A stretch of DNA of 64,000 nucleotides, from assembly GCF_000281715.2 (NCBI RefSeq), contig NZ_CP124576.1, forward strand, positions 3,231,501-3,295,500, written 5' to 3'. The position numbers were made by a program, and so were the translations under genes. Every line of letters begins with the position of its first letter. Position 1 is the stretch's first letter. Positions 10,085-20,918 of this stretch are shown here, one piece after another. A model generated the notes under the pieces. That model saw nothing but the letters and a program-made list of their open reading frames with translations. It was not told the origin of the DNA and ran no database searches. This DNA comes from Sphingobium sp. AP49 (GTDB lineage Bacteria; Pseudomonadota; Alphaproteobacteria; Sphingomonadales; Sphingomonadaceae).

Positions 10085-10509
10085 CCAGCGCCGTATCGAT
10101 CCGGCGGGAGGCGGCGATCAGCGTCGGCATCAATGGCGCGCTGAGCCTGGCTTTCTTCCTCGCCTTGTTCGGCACCCAGCCGCGCCTGTTGGCCTGGACC
10201 GCGCCCGATCGGCTGGCGCTCGATTTCGTGCCGCAGAGCATTGCCGTTGCGCTGATGAGCGCCCTCGTCCCGGCGCTGATCGCGCGCAAACGGGTGGGTG
10301 GCGCCTTATGCTCAATCCTGCTGCGGGCCGCCGGCTTTGCGCTGGCCGGTGCCGCGCTGGGCGGGCTGCTGTCACTCGCGACCGGCGGCCTGCCACCGAT
10401 CGGCTGGGGCGCCGCACTGGCCATCAAGATCGCCTATGGCGGCGCGCTCGGTGCGCTGGTCGCCAGCCTGGCGCTGCGGCGGATGTTCTCGTCCGCCCCA
10501 ATCATCTGA
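10081..10509 (+). CDS. small integral membrane protein, unknown function
   Basis: A 142-residue hydrophobic protein that overlaps the upstream esterase by four bases (ATGA), so it is co-translated. About four membrane segments are apparent: near residues 14-30, 42-62, 75-95 and 105-130. There are positively charged loops (ARKRVGG) and glycine-rich helices. I do not recognise a family. Its place between secreted esterase and rhamnosidase genes suggests an accessory role in the glycoside cluster, perhaps at the inner membrane, but nothing in the sequence proves it. Confidence 0.65.
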   Translation: MTSAVSIRREAAISVGINGALSLAFFLALFGTQPRLLAWTAPDRLALDFVPQSIAVALMSALVPALIARKRVGGALCSILLRAAGFALAGAALGGLLSLATGGLPPIGWGAALAIKIAYGGALGALVASLALRRMFSSAPII

Positions 10510-10528
10510 AATAGAGGATCGCCCCCCG

Positions 10529-13500
10529 ATGACATTCCGCTCCCTGCGTCTCGCCATGCTGCTGGCCGGCACCGTGCTCGCCATGCCTGCCCAGGCCGAC
10601 GATCTGGCCGACGGCTTCAACAATCCGCCCAGTCGGCCCGGCCGCGCGTGTGGTGGCACTGGATGAACGGCAATGTGACCAAGGAGGGGATCGACAAGGA
10701 TCTCGACTGGCTGGCGCGGATCGGCATCGGCGGCGTACAGAATTTCGACGCCAGCCTGATGACGCCGCAGATCGTCAAGGAACGCCTCATCTACATGACC
10801 GATGGCTGGAAGGACGCCTTTCGCCACGCCGTCCAGACCGCCGATGCCAAGGGGCTGGAATTCGCGATCGCGGCGTCGCCGGGCTGGAGCGAGACTGGCG
10901 GCCCCTGGGTCAAGCCGCAGGACGCGATGAAGAAGCTGGTCTGGTCGCAGACCGATGTCGAGGGCGGCCAGCGGGTCAAGGGCGCCCTGCCCGCACCGCC
11001 CTCCGTCACCGGCGCGTTCCAGAGCGCGAAGTTCAGCGATCCTTTGGCCGGTGGCGCCGAGATAGCCGACCAGCCGCACTTCTATGGCGAGGCGCGGGTG
11101 CTGGCCTATCCGATCGCCGACACTGCCCTACCCGCGCCCCGCATCCTGGATGCCGATGGCCAGCCGCTCGCGGGTGCGACCGCCCTGGGCGATGGCGATC
11201 TCGAAACCGTGGCACAGATGGCCAAGGGCGATGCGACGCACCCCGGTACGCTGATCCTGGACTATGGCAAGCCGGTCACGGTGCGATCGGCCAGCCTGTT
11301 CGTTCCCCATGCCCGCCCGCCCTTCGGCGATCCCGCCTATCGCCCGACGATCGAGGCGGAGACGGCGCAGGGCTGGCAGCCGCTCGGCCGCTTCTCGCTG
11401 ACCGAAGTCGCCTCCACCACCAGCTTCGCGCCCGTCACGGCGCAGCGCTTCCGGCTGGTCCTGTCGCCCAATGACGCCGCCAAGTCGCCGGGCTTGGGCG
11501 ATGGCGCGCCCGGCGCGGTGATGATCGACGTGTTCGGCCGCCCGGCCAGCCCGACCCTGGGCATTGGCGACCTGCGCCTGTCGGCAGAGGCACGGATCGA
11601 TCAGTTCGAGGCGAAGGCAGGCTATGCCATCGCATCCGATTATAACCGTCTGAACATGGGTCCGGCCGATGCGCCGGCGATCGACCCGGCCAGGGTCATC
11701 GACCTGACCGACCGGCTGCGCCCCGACGGCACGCTCGACTGGACCGCGCCCAAGGGTACGCGCTGGCGCATCGTCCGCATGGGCTGGTCGCTGACCGGCA
11801 AGACCAACCACCCCGCCACGCCCGAAGCCACCGGGCTGGAGGTCGACAAATATGACGCGGCGGCGGTGCGTCGCTATCTCGAAACCTATCTCGCCATGTA
11901 TCGCGATACGGTCGGCGCCGATTGGATCGGCAAGAAGGGCATCAGCGCGCTGCTGACCGACAGTATCGAGGTGGGCGCGTCCAACTGGACGCCGCGCATG
12001 GTCGAGGAGTTCAAGGCGCGGCGCGGCTATGACCCCCTCCCCTTCCTGCCGACCCTGACCGGCGCGGTGGTGGGATCGGCCGCGCGCAGCGACGCCTTCC
12101 TGCATGATTATCGCCAGACCCTGGCCGACCTGCTGGCCGACGCCCATTATGGCACGGTGGCCAAGGTCGCGCATGAAAATGGCCTCACCGTCTATGGCGA
12201 GGCGCTGGAAAATGGCCGGCCGGTGCTGGGCGACGACCTTGCCATGCGCTCGCATACCGATGTGCCGATGGCCGCGATGTGGACCTTCAATCGCGGCGGC
12301 GCGCCGCGCCCGACGCTGATCGGCGACATGAAGGGCGCGGCGTCGGTCGCCCATATCTATGGCCAGAATATCGTGTCGGCCGAAAGCATGACGTCGGCCT
12401 TCGCGCCGTGGGCCTTCGCCCCGGCGGACCTCAAGCGCGTGATCGACCTGGAATTCGTGTCCGGCGTCAACCGGCCGATCGTCCACACCTCCGTCCACCA
12501 GCCGGTGGATGACAAGGTGCCGGGCCTCAGCCTCATGATCTTCGGCCAATATTTCAACCGCCACGAAAGCTGGGCCAATATGGCCAAGCCCTGGGTCGAT
12601 TATATGGCGCGCACCGGTTTCCTGCTGCAGCAGGGCCGCGACCATGCCGACATCGCCTATTTCTATGGCGAGGATGCGCCGATCACCGCGCTGTTCGAAC
12701 ATGGCGTGCCGGCCGACCTGCCCAAGGATTATGCCTATGACTTCGTCAATGCCGAGATTTTGGCGAGCAAGGCGTCGGTGCAGGATGGCGACCTGATTGC
12801 CGGCAAGGCCCGTTACAAGGCGCTGTATCTGGGCGGATCGAGCAAGGTGATGACGCTCGTCACCCTGCAGCGCATCGCCGCGCTGGTGGAGGGGGGCGCC
12901 ACCCTGATCGGCACCGCGCCCGAACGCGCGCCCGGCCTGCAGGATGATCCCGCCGCCTTTCGCGCGCTGGTGGCGAAGCTGTGGAGCGGCCAGCCGGTCG
13001 GCAAGGGCAAGGTGATCGCCAGCGCCGATGTCGACGCCGCGCTGGCCGGCACGGGCATCGGCGCCGATTTCCGCGTGACCGGCAGCGGCGACGCCGATGC
13101 CTATCGCTTCCTTCACCGCGCTTTGCCCGATGGCGACCTCTATTATGTGACCAATGGCAAGGCTCAGGCCGAGCATGTCGAGGCCCGCTTCCGCGTCACC
13201 GGCCGCCAGCCGGAAATCTGGCGCGCGATCGACGGCAGCGCCGCGCCGCTATCCTACCGGACCGAGGGCAGCGACACGATCGTCCCGCTCGATGTCGGGC
13301 CGGAGGATGCCGTCTTCATCCTGTTCCGCAAGCCGGCGCAGGCCACGAGCCGGACGATCGCGCCGGTGGCGGTGAAGCCGGTCGCCACCCTGTCGCAGCC
13401 CTGGACCGTGCGCTTCCAGCCGGGTCGCGGCGCGCCGGCCGAGATCGCGATGCCGACGCTGACGGCGCTCGACAAGAGCAGCGATCCGGGCGTGCGCTAT

Positions 13501-13866
13501 TTCTCGGGCGAGGCGACCTATGCCAGCAGCTTCATGCTGCCCAAGGGCGCCAGGCCCGGCGCGCCGCTCTGGCTTGATCTCGGCAGTGTCGGCGATGTCG
13601 CAGAGGTGCGGGTCAATGGCCAGGTCGCGGGCACCAGCTGGTTCGCCCCCTATCGGCTGGACGTCGGCAGACTGGTGAAGCCGGGCCGCAACGCGATCGA
13701 AGTGAAGGTCGCGAACCTGTGGGTCAATCGCCTGATCGGCGACCAGCAGCCCGGCGCGGACAAGATCAGCTTCACCGCCGCCCCCACCTATCGCCCGGAT
13801 GCGCCGCTGCGGTCATCGGGTCTGATCGGCCCGGTCATCCTGTTGGCGGAGCAGCCGGGCCGTTGA
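10529..13866 (+). pseudogene. GH106-like alpha-L-rhamnosidase, frameshifted near N-terminus
   Basis: A large secreted glycosidase. A signal peptide (MTFRSLRLAMLLAGTVLAMPAQA) starts at 10529, but that frame ends at 10666. The body is in another frame and opens with WWHWMNGNVTKEGIDKDLDW, a hallmark of the GH106 rhamnosidase group. Restoring one C in CCGCCC at about 10632-10637 joins them and gives the expected PPQSARPRVWWHWMNGN. The C-terminus holds a galactose-binding-like jelly roll (LWLDLGSVGDVAEVRVNGQ, then NRLIGD). The full protein would be about 1,112 residues. It should release terminal alpha-L-rhamnose from a glycoside. If the frameshift is real the exported form is lost; if it is a sequencing error the gene is intact. 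Confidence 0.82.
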
Positions 13867-13871
13867 CCGTT

Positions 13872-13902
13872 GACCGGGCGGAGCATCCCGCGCCGCCCGG
13901 TC
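13872..13902. terminator. hairpin between convergent genes
   Basis: A perfect 10-base inverted repeat (GACCGGGCGG and CCGCCCGGTC) with an 11-base loop lies between the convergent rhamnosidase and pobA stops. Neither side has a T tract, so it may be a bidirectional or factor-assisted terminator. Confidence 0.5.
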
Positions 13903-13909
13903 CTATGGT

Positions 13910-15094
<1,185 letters not shown>

Positions 15095-15158
15095 TTATTT
15101 GGCTGACCCGGATGATCGCGCCGATCGGGCTTGCCGGACATGGGTGGACCAGCCTAAT

Positions 15159-15170
15159 AATTGGACAATT
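15159..15170. promoter_or_regulatory. palindrome in the pobA/regulator intergenic region
   Basis: AATTGGACAATT is a 12-base inverted repeat with two central bases, lying between the divergent pobA and AraC-family genes. It is a candidate operator for the adjacent regulator. Binding is inferred only from position and symmetry. Confidence 0.35.
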
Positions 15171-15190
15171 CAACAGCAGTGTTTTCGCCC

Positions 15191-16105
15191 ATGCCTGATC
15201 CCGCCGCCCCCTCGTCAACCCAGGCCGTCCCGGCCTTCTACCTTTACGGTGAGCCGCAACGGCATGTGATTGATGGCTTCGTCCATGTCGAAAGCCTGGA
15301 CGATCGGTCACGCCCGAGCGAATGGACGATCCGACCGCATCTCCATCGCGACCTGAACCATATCATCCTGATCGCCGACGGGGGCGGGTCGATGCAGGCG
15401 GAGGGCGCACTGGTGGCGTTCGAGGCGCCCTGCCTGCTGCTCATCCCGGCCGGCGTCATCCATGGGTTTGACTGGCACCGGGAATCGCGCGGCCATATCG
15501 TGACCATCGCCGACGCCTATCTTCATCAGCTCCTCGAACGCGACCACGACCTCGCCAGCCTGTTCCAATCGCCCCGCGCCATCACCCTGCCGGTGGTGGA
15601 AGGGCCGCTGGTTGAAGCGCGGATCGATCTGCTGGCCCAGGAACTGGGCTGGGCCGGTCCCGGCCAACGCGCTGCGATCGAATCGCTGTTGCTAGCGTTG
15701 ATGGTGCGTGGCTTGCGCCACGCCGCGATCGGCACCCGACCGCCCATTGCCAGCAGTCGCCAGGCCGTCATCGTCGCGCGCCTGCGCGAGCGGATCGAAC
15801 AGCGTTTTCGCCAGCGCGATCCGGTCGCCGTCCATGCGCGGGCGCTGGGCGTCAGCGAAAGCGCGCTGCGCCAGGCCTGCGCCCGGATCGCCTCTACATC
15901 GCCGGCGGCCATGCTGGACGAGCGCGCCCTGCTGGAGGCGCGCCGCCTGCTCCTCTATTCGCAGATGAGCATCACCCAAATCGCCTTTGCCGTGGGGTTC
16001 GAGGATCCGGCCTATTTCTCCCGCTTCTTCGCGCGCCATGTCGGCATGAGCGCCCGCGCCTTTCGCGCCGCGCGTGAAAATGGCGCGCCGACAACCGCCG
16101 CTTGA
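15191..16105 (+). CDS. pobR: AraC family regulator, PobR-like
   Basis: A 304-residue AraC/XylS-type regulator. It has an N-terminal cupin sensor (HLHRDLNHIILIADGGG, then LLIPAGVIHGFDW) and a C-terminal double helix-turn-helix (LLEARRLLLYSQMSITQIAFAVGFEDPAYFSRFFARHVG). Divergent placement next to pobA matches known PobR activators, which sense 4-hydroxybenzoate and switch on pobA. A longer TTG start at 15161 would place the first codons in a palindrome; the ATG at 15191 leaves a more usual divergent promoter region. The symbol rests on context and fold, not on ligand data. Confidence 0.8.
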   Translation: MPDPAAPSSTQAVPAFYLYGEPQRHVIDGFVHVESLDDRSRPSEWTIRPHLHRDLNHIILIADGGGSMQAEGALVAFEAPCLLLIPAGVIHGFDWHRESRGHIVTIADAYLHQLLERDHDLASLFQSPRAITLPVVEGPLVEARIDLLAQELGWAGPGQRAAIESLLLALMVRGLRHAAIGTRPPIASSRQAVIVARLRERIEQRFRQRDPVAVHARALGVSESALRQACARIASTSPAAMLDERALLEARRLLLYSQMSITQIAFAVGFEDPAYFSRFFARHVGMSARAFRAARENGAPTTAA

Positions 16106-16137
16106 ACGACCGCCATCGTCCCCCTAGAGCAGCCGCC

Positions 16138-16368
16138 ATGGACGAAGAGCAACCCAGCATCCGGGCAATATTGGACCGCCTGCGCGCGCCCGCCGGCAAT
16201 CCCGTGGCCCGCGCCCGCTGGCTGGTCGAGCGCCAGGTGCCCGAAGCGCGGCGCGGCCCCGGCTGGGACCGGCACTGGCGCGAGCTGGAAGCCTATCTGG
16301 ACAGCCCGGTCAGCTGGTCGGGCAATCGCGATGCGGACGGGATAGAAGGGCTGGACGATGACCTCTGA
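16138..16368 (+). CDS. small hypothetical protein
   Basis: A 76-residue soluble protein starting at ATG 16138 (an upstream TTG at 16102 is less likely). It is rich in Arg and Glu, with RAILDRLRAP, ARWLVERQVPEARR and a tail ending GLDDDL. No signal peptide, membrane segment or known motif is visible. It lies 32 bases after the AraC gene and overlaps the next small gene by 11 bases, so the two are probably co-expressed. I do not recognise the family. Confidence 0.6.
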   Translation: MDEEQPSIRAILDRLRAPAGNPVARARWLVERQVPEARRGPGWDRHWRELEAYLDSPVSWSGNRDADGIEGLDDDL

Positions 16369-16585
16369 CCGGCTGATCGACATGATGATCGCGCGGCTGG
16401 TGATCGCCCATGGCAAGAGCAAGCATCATTGGCGCAAGGTAATCGGCCCGGTCCGCCTCTACAGCCGCGCCACCCACCCCCATTGCAACTGGGCCTTCAC
16501 GCCCAGCGGCACGGCCGGTGAGATATCGGTGATCGAGACGCTGCTCGACGACCTGCACCTGCGCCATCCGCTGATCGACCGCTGA
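16358..16585 (+). CDS. small hypothetical protein
   Basis: A 75-residue protein overlapping the preceding small gene by 11 bases. It has an N-terminal amphipathic helix (DRLIDMMIARLVIAHGKSKHHW), then a short beta-rich part with CNWAFTPSG and a C-terminal helix (ISVIETLLDDLHLRHPLI). No catalytic motif or family is recognised. It ends a few bases before the hairpin that closes the convergent lig operon. Confidence 0.6.
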   Translation: MTSDRLIDMMIARLVIAHGKSKHHWRKVIGPVRLYSRATHPHCNWAFTPSGTAGEISVIETLLDDLHLRHPLIDR

Positions 16586-16624
16586 AAAAAAGGGGCGCGG
16601 ATGGCCTGTCGCCATCCACGCCCC
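16585..16624 (-). terminator. intrinsic terminator of the lig operon
   Basis: A 14-base stem with one mismatch (16592-16605 against 16611-16624) and a five-base loop CTGTC is followed on the minus strand by seven T residues. It lies 24 bases beyond the ligC stop and fits as the end of the ligJABC transcript. The opposite strand lacks a T tract. Confidence 0.85.
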
Positions 16625-16647
16625 CTTGCGACCCCAGAGGGAAGCCG

Positions 16648-17589
16648 TCAGCCGGCGAGCTGCGTTTCCAGTTCGCCCAATACGCGATAGCAGTCGAACA
16701 CCTTGCCAACCGAGCTGTTGGGCTCGCGGCCCTCGCGGATCGCGGTGATGAACTCGCGGTCCTGCAATTCAATGCCATTGTTGGAGATGGCAACGCCGGC
16801 CAGGTCGATCGGCTCTTCCTTGCCGTTCACCAGATCGTCGTAGCGCGCGATATAGGTGTCGGTGTCACCGATATAGCGGAAGAAGGTGCCGAGCGGCCCA
16901 TCATTGTTGAAGCTCAGCGACAGGGTGCAGATGGCGCCGGTCTCGCTCTTGAGCTGGATCGACATGTCCATGGCGATGCCCAATTCCGGATGGATCGGCC
17001 CCTGCATCGCGTGCGCCGCCACGATCCTGCCCGCCTGATAGGCGAACAGGTCGACCGTATGCGCGGCATGATGCCACAGAAGATGGTCGGTCCAGCTGCG
17101 CGGCTCGCCCTTGGCATTGATATTCTTGCGGCGGAAGAAATAGGTCTGCACGTCCATCTGCTGGACGTTGAATGCGCCCGCCTGGATGCGGTTGTGGACG
17201 AACTGGTGCGACGGGTTGAAGCGGCGGGTATGGCCGACCATGCAGACAAGGCCGGTTTCCTGCTGCTTGGCGAGCACCGCCTGCGCATCGGCCCAGCTGT
17301 CGGCAAGCGGGATTTCCACCTCGACATGCTTGCCCGCATTCATGCAGGCGATCGCCTGTTCCGCGTGCATCTGGGTCGGCGTACACAGGATCACCGCATC
17401 GACATCGTCACGCGCCAGCGTCTCGTTGAGATCGGTGGTCACATGGCCGATGCCATATTTCTCGGCGACCTTCTTCGTCGCCTCCAGTTCGCGGCCGATG
17501 ATCGAGGTGACCGTGACGCCGTCGACATATTTGAGGCCATCAAGATGCTTTTCGCCAAAGGCGCCGGCACCGGCGAGGGCAATACGCAT
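16648..17589 (-). CDS. ligC: 4-carboxy-2-hydroxymuconate-6-semialdehyde dehydrogenase
   Basis: A 313-residue Gfo/Idh/MocA-family NAD(P)-dependent dehydrogenase. It oxidises the hemiacetal of 4-carboxy-2-hydroxymuconate-6-semialdehyde, the protocatechuate 4,5-cleavage product, to 2-pyrone-4,6-dicarboxylate. It has the Rossmann start MRIALAGAGAFGEKHLDGL, then LCTPTQMHAEQAIACMNAGK, HTRRFNPSHQ and SWTDHLLWHHAAHTVDLF, closely recalling LigC of Sphingobium SYK-6 (about 315 residues). It is the last gene of the operon, 21 bases after ligB, followed by a terminator. Confidence 0.95.
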   Translation of the reverse strand: MRIALAGAGAFGEKHLDGLKYVDGVTVTSIIGRELEATKKVAEKYGIGHVTTDLNETLARDDVDAVILCTPTQMHAEQAIACMNAGKHVEVEIPLADSWADAQAVLAKQQETGLVCMVGHTRRFNPSHQFVHNRIQAGAFNVQQMDVQTYFFRRKNINAKGEPRSWTDHLLWHHAAHTVDLFAYQAGRIVAAHAMQGPIHPELGIAMDMSIQLKSETGAICTLSLSFNNDGPLGTFFRYIGDTDTYIARYDDLVNGKEEPIDLAGVAISNNGIELQDREFITAIREGREPNSSVGKVFDCYRVLGELETQLAG

Positions 17590-17610
17590 GGAATTTTCTC
17601 CTGGGACAGG

Positions 17611-18863
<1,253 letters not shown>

Positions 18864-18882
18864 CTCATCCTCTCTTGGCATC

Positions 18883-18922
18883 CATCCCCCGGCCCTTCCT
18901 TCCAACAAAGGACCGGGGGATG
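18883..18922 (-). repeat. intercistronic inverted repeat between ligJ and ligA
   Basis: CATCCCCCGG (18883-18892) and CCGGGGGATG (18913-18922) form a perfect 10-base stem with a 20-base loop in the gap between ligJ and ligA. There is no T tract. It may stabilise or process the operon mRNA and so set the dioxygenase level apart from LigJ. Confidence 0.5.
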
Positions 18923-18947
18923 AACGCGCCCCTCCGCGGGGATAGGG

Positions 18948-19970
18948 TTATAGGCCGCGCGCCTTCAATTGCGCGTCGAGCCGGGGGAAGACCCGGCGGG
19001 CATTGCCCGCAAAGATCGCGGCACGCTCGCCCTCGCTGATGTCCAGCGCGTCGACATAGCGCTTGGTATCGTCGAAATAATGGCCCGTGGTGGGATCGAT
19101 GCCGCGCACCGCGCCGACCATTTCCGACCCGAACAGGATATTCTTGTTGTCGATCACATCGGCCAGCAGGTCGACGCCCGGCTGATGATAGACGCAGGTG
19201 TCGAAAAAGATGTTGTTCATCAGATGGGTCGACAGGTCGGGCTTCTTCAACATGTCGGCCAGACCGCGGTAGCGCCCCCAATGATAGGGCACCGCGCCGC
19301 CGCCATGCGGGATGATGAACTTGAGGGTCGGGAAATCCCTGAACAGGTCGCCTTCCAGCAACTGCATGAAGGCGATGGTGTCGGCCGCGATATAATAGCC
19401 GCCGGTCGCGTGCATCGCCGGATTGCAGCTGCCCGACACATGGATCATCGCCGGCACGTCCAGCTCGACCATCTTCTCGTAGAAGGGATACCAATATGTG
19501 TCCGTCAGCGGCGGATGCTGGAAATGACCGCCGCCCGGATCGGGATTGAGGTTGCAGCCGATGAAACCCATCTCGACGCAGCGTTCCAGCTCGGCAATGC
19601 TGTTCGCCATGTCCGCCTTGGGCGACTGGGGCAGCATGCACACGCCGACGAAGGTTTCGGGGAACAGGCCGACGACGCGCGCGATCAGGTCGTTGCAGCG
19701 CATCGCCCATTCCTTCGCCACCGCCGCGTCGCCGACATGGGGGGCCATGGCCGACGCGCGCGGCGAGAAGATGGTGAGGTCGGCGCCGCGTTCCTTGATC
19801 AGGCGCAGCTGGTTCGCCTCGATCGTCTCGCGGATTTCGGCGTCGCTGATGTCGGGATAGGCGGGGGCCGGCACGCCCGCCTTGAACGCCGCCTTCTGCG
19901 CCTCGCGCCAGGCGTCATGCCCCTTGGGCAGCACCGTATAATGGCCGTGACAGTCGATAATCATGGTCAT
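18948..19970 (-). CDS. ligJ: 4-oxalomesaconate hydratase
   Basis: A 340-residue amidohydrolase-2-fold enzyme that hydrates 4-oxalomesaconate to 4-carboxy-4-hydroxy-2-oxoadipate. It shows the N-terminal IDCHGHY metal motif, FSPRASAMAPHVGD, GCNLNPDPGGG, the metal-site IIPHGGGAVPYHWGRYRG and ILFGSEMVGAVRGIDP, as in LigJ of SYK-6 (341 residues). The ATG overlaps the stop of the upstream oxidoreductase by four bases. It is the hydratase step between LigI/LigU and LigK. Confidence 0.95.
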   Translation of the reverse strand: MTMIIDCHGHYTVLPKGHDAWREAQKAAFKAGVPAPAYPDISDAEIRETIEANQLRLIKERGADLTIFSPRASAMAPHVGDAAVAKEWAMRCNDLIARVVGLFPETFVGVCMLPQSPKADMANSIAELERCVEMGFIGCNLNPDPGGGHFQHPPLTDTYWYPFYEKMVELDVPAMIHVSGSCNPAMHATGGYYIAADTIAFMQLLEGDLFRDFPTLKFIIPHGGGAVPYHWGRYRGLADMLKKPDLSTHLMNNIFFDTCVYHQPGVDLLADVIDNKNILFGSEMVGAVRGIDPTTGHYFDDTKRYVDALDISEGERAAIFAGNARRVFPRLDAQLKARGL

Positions 19971-20854
19971 GCCGCGTCGGCCTTTCCTGCCTGAACCTGC
20001 GTGATGATGTCGATCTTGGCGCCCAGCCCCTCGGGCGGCGTCTTGAGGCCCAGCGTGCCGATCGCCTGCTGGCGCTCGACCGTGCAGCGCGTCATCGCGG
20101 AACCGGTGCCAAGGCCGTCGAGCGTCTTGACCACCTCCTCCATCTCGGCCGCCCGGCGCAGCCCGTGGACCATCATGCGGTCGAGATTATAGTCGGCGCG
20201 GATATCCCAGGGACGCGGCTTCTCGCTGGCGTCGAGCGATCCGATCACCTCGTCCAGCACGCCCGCCGCATCGGCCGCCAGCATACATTCGGCGGTCAGC
20301 GCCTCCAGCCCCTTGACCATGACCGATCGGATCATCTTGATCGAAGACGCCCGGCCGACGGCCTCGCCGACGACGCGGATATTGGTGAAGCCCAGCCGCG
20401 CCAGCCCCGCCCGCGCCGCATCGGCATGGGCACCGCTGACCAGCAGCGGCACGTTCAGCCGGGCCGGATCGACCGGCGCCATCACGGCGACATCGACATA
20501 ATGGCCGCCGGCCGCCTCGATCGCGCGGGCTGCCGCCTGCTTGGTCTGCGGCGCGACGCTGTTGAGATCGCAATAGAGGGCGCCGGGGGCGATATGGGCG
20601 GCGGCGGCCTGCGCCACCGCGAGCGCCTGGTCGGCGGTGACGAGCGACAGGATGAAGGGGACGGGCGCGACGGCATCGGCCAGCGTCGGCACGGCCCGGA
20701 CGCCGGCCCTGGCACAGCGCGCCAGCATCGCATCGCGGGTGGCGCCGGCATCGGTCTGGATATCATAGACGCGGGCCGCGTCGATCCAGTCCCCCGCCAT
20801 CGCAAAGGTGGACCCCGCCTCGCCAAATCCGATCAGACCGATTTCCTGCTCCAT
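19967..20854 (-). CDS. 6-phosphogluconate-dehydrogenase-like oxidoreductase (DUF1932 type)
   Basis: A 295-residue NAD(P)-binding protein of the 6PGDH/3-hydroxyisobutyrate-dehydrogenase superfamily. It has an N-terminal Rossmann start (EIGLIGFGEAGSTFAM) and a C-terminal helical domain of the DUF1932 type (GRASSIKMIRSVMVKGLEALTAECMLAA). It is the first gene of the ligJABC operon and overlaps ligJ by four bases. None of the standard protocatechuate 4,5-cleavage steps needs this enzyme. It could act on 4-carboxy-4-hydroxy-2-oxoadipate, an oxaloacetate-like side product, or a related methoxylated acid; the sequence does not decide. Confidence 0.85.
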   Translation of the reverse strand: MEQEIGLIGFGEAGSTFAMAGDWIDAARVYDIQTDAGATRDAMLARCARAGVRAVPTLADAVAPVPFILSLVTADQALAVAQAAAAHIAPGALYCDLNSVAPQTKQAAARAIEAAGGHYVDVAVMAPVDPARLNVPLLVSGAHADAARAGLARLGFTNIRVVGEAVGRASSIKMIRSVMVKGLEALTAECMLAADAAGVLDEVIGSLDASEKPRPWDIRADYNLDRMMVHGLRRAAEMEEVVKTLDGLGTGSAMTRCTVERQQAIGTLGLKTPPEGLGAKIDIITQVQAGKADAA

Positions 20855-20918
20855 GTCGGGTTGGATGACGGATCATGTCTGATGCCGCCAATCGAATCCG
20901 CTGGACCAGTATAAGATT

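Noticed and set aside
11128..13176. 682-codon minus-strand open frame opposite the rhamnosidase
   Set aside because: No family motif, biased composition, and entirely antisense to a well-supported glycosidase.
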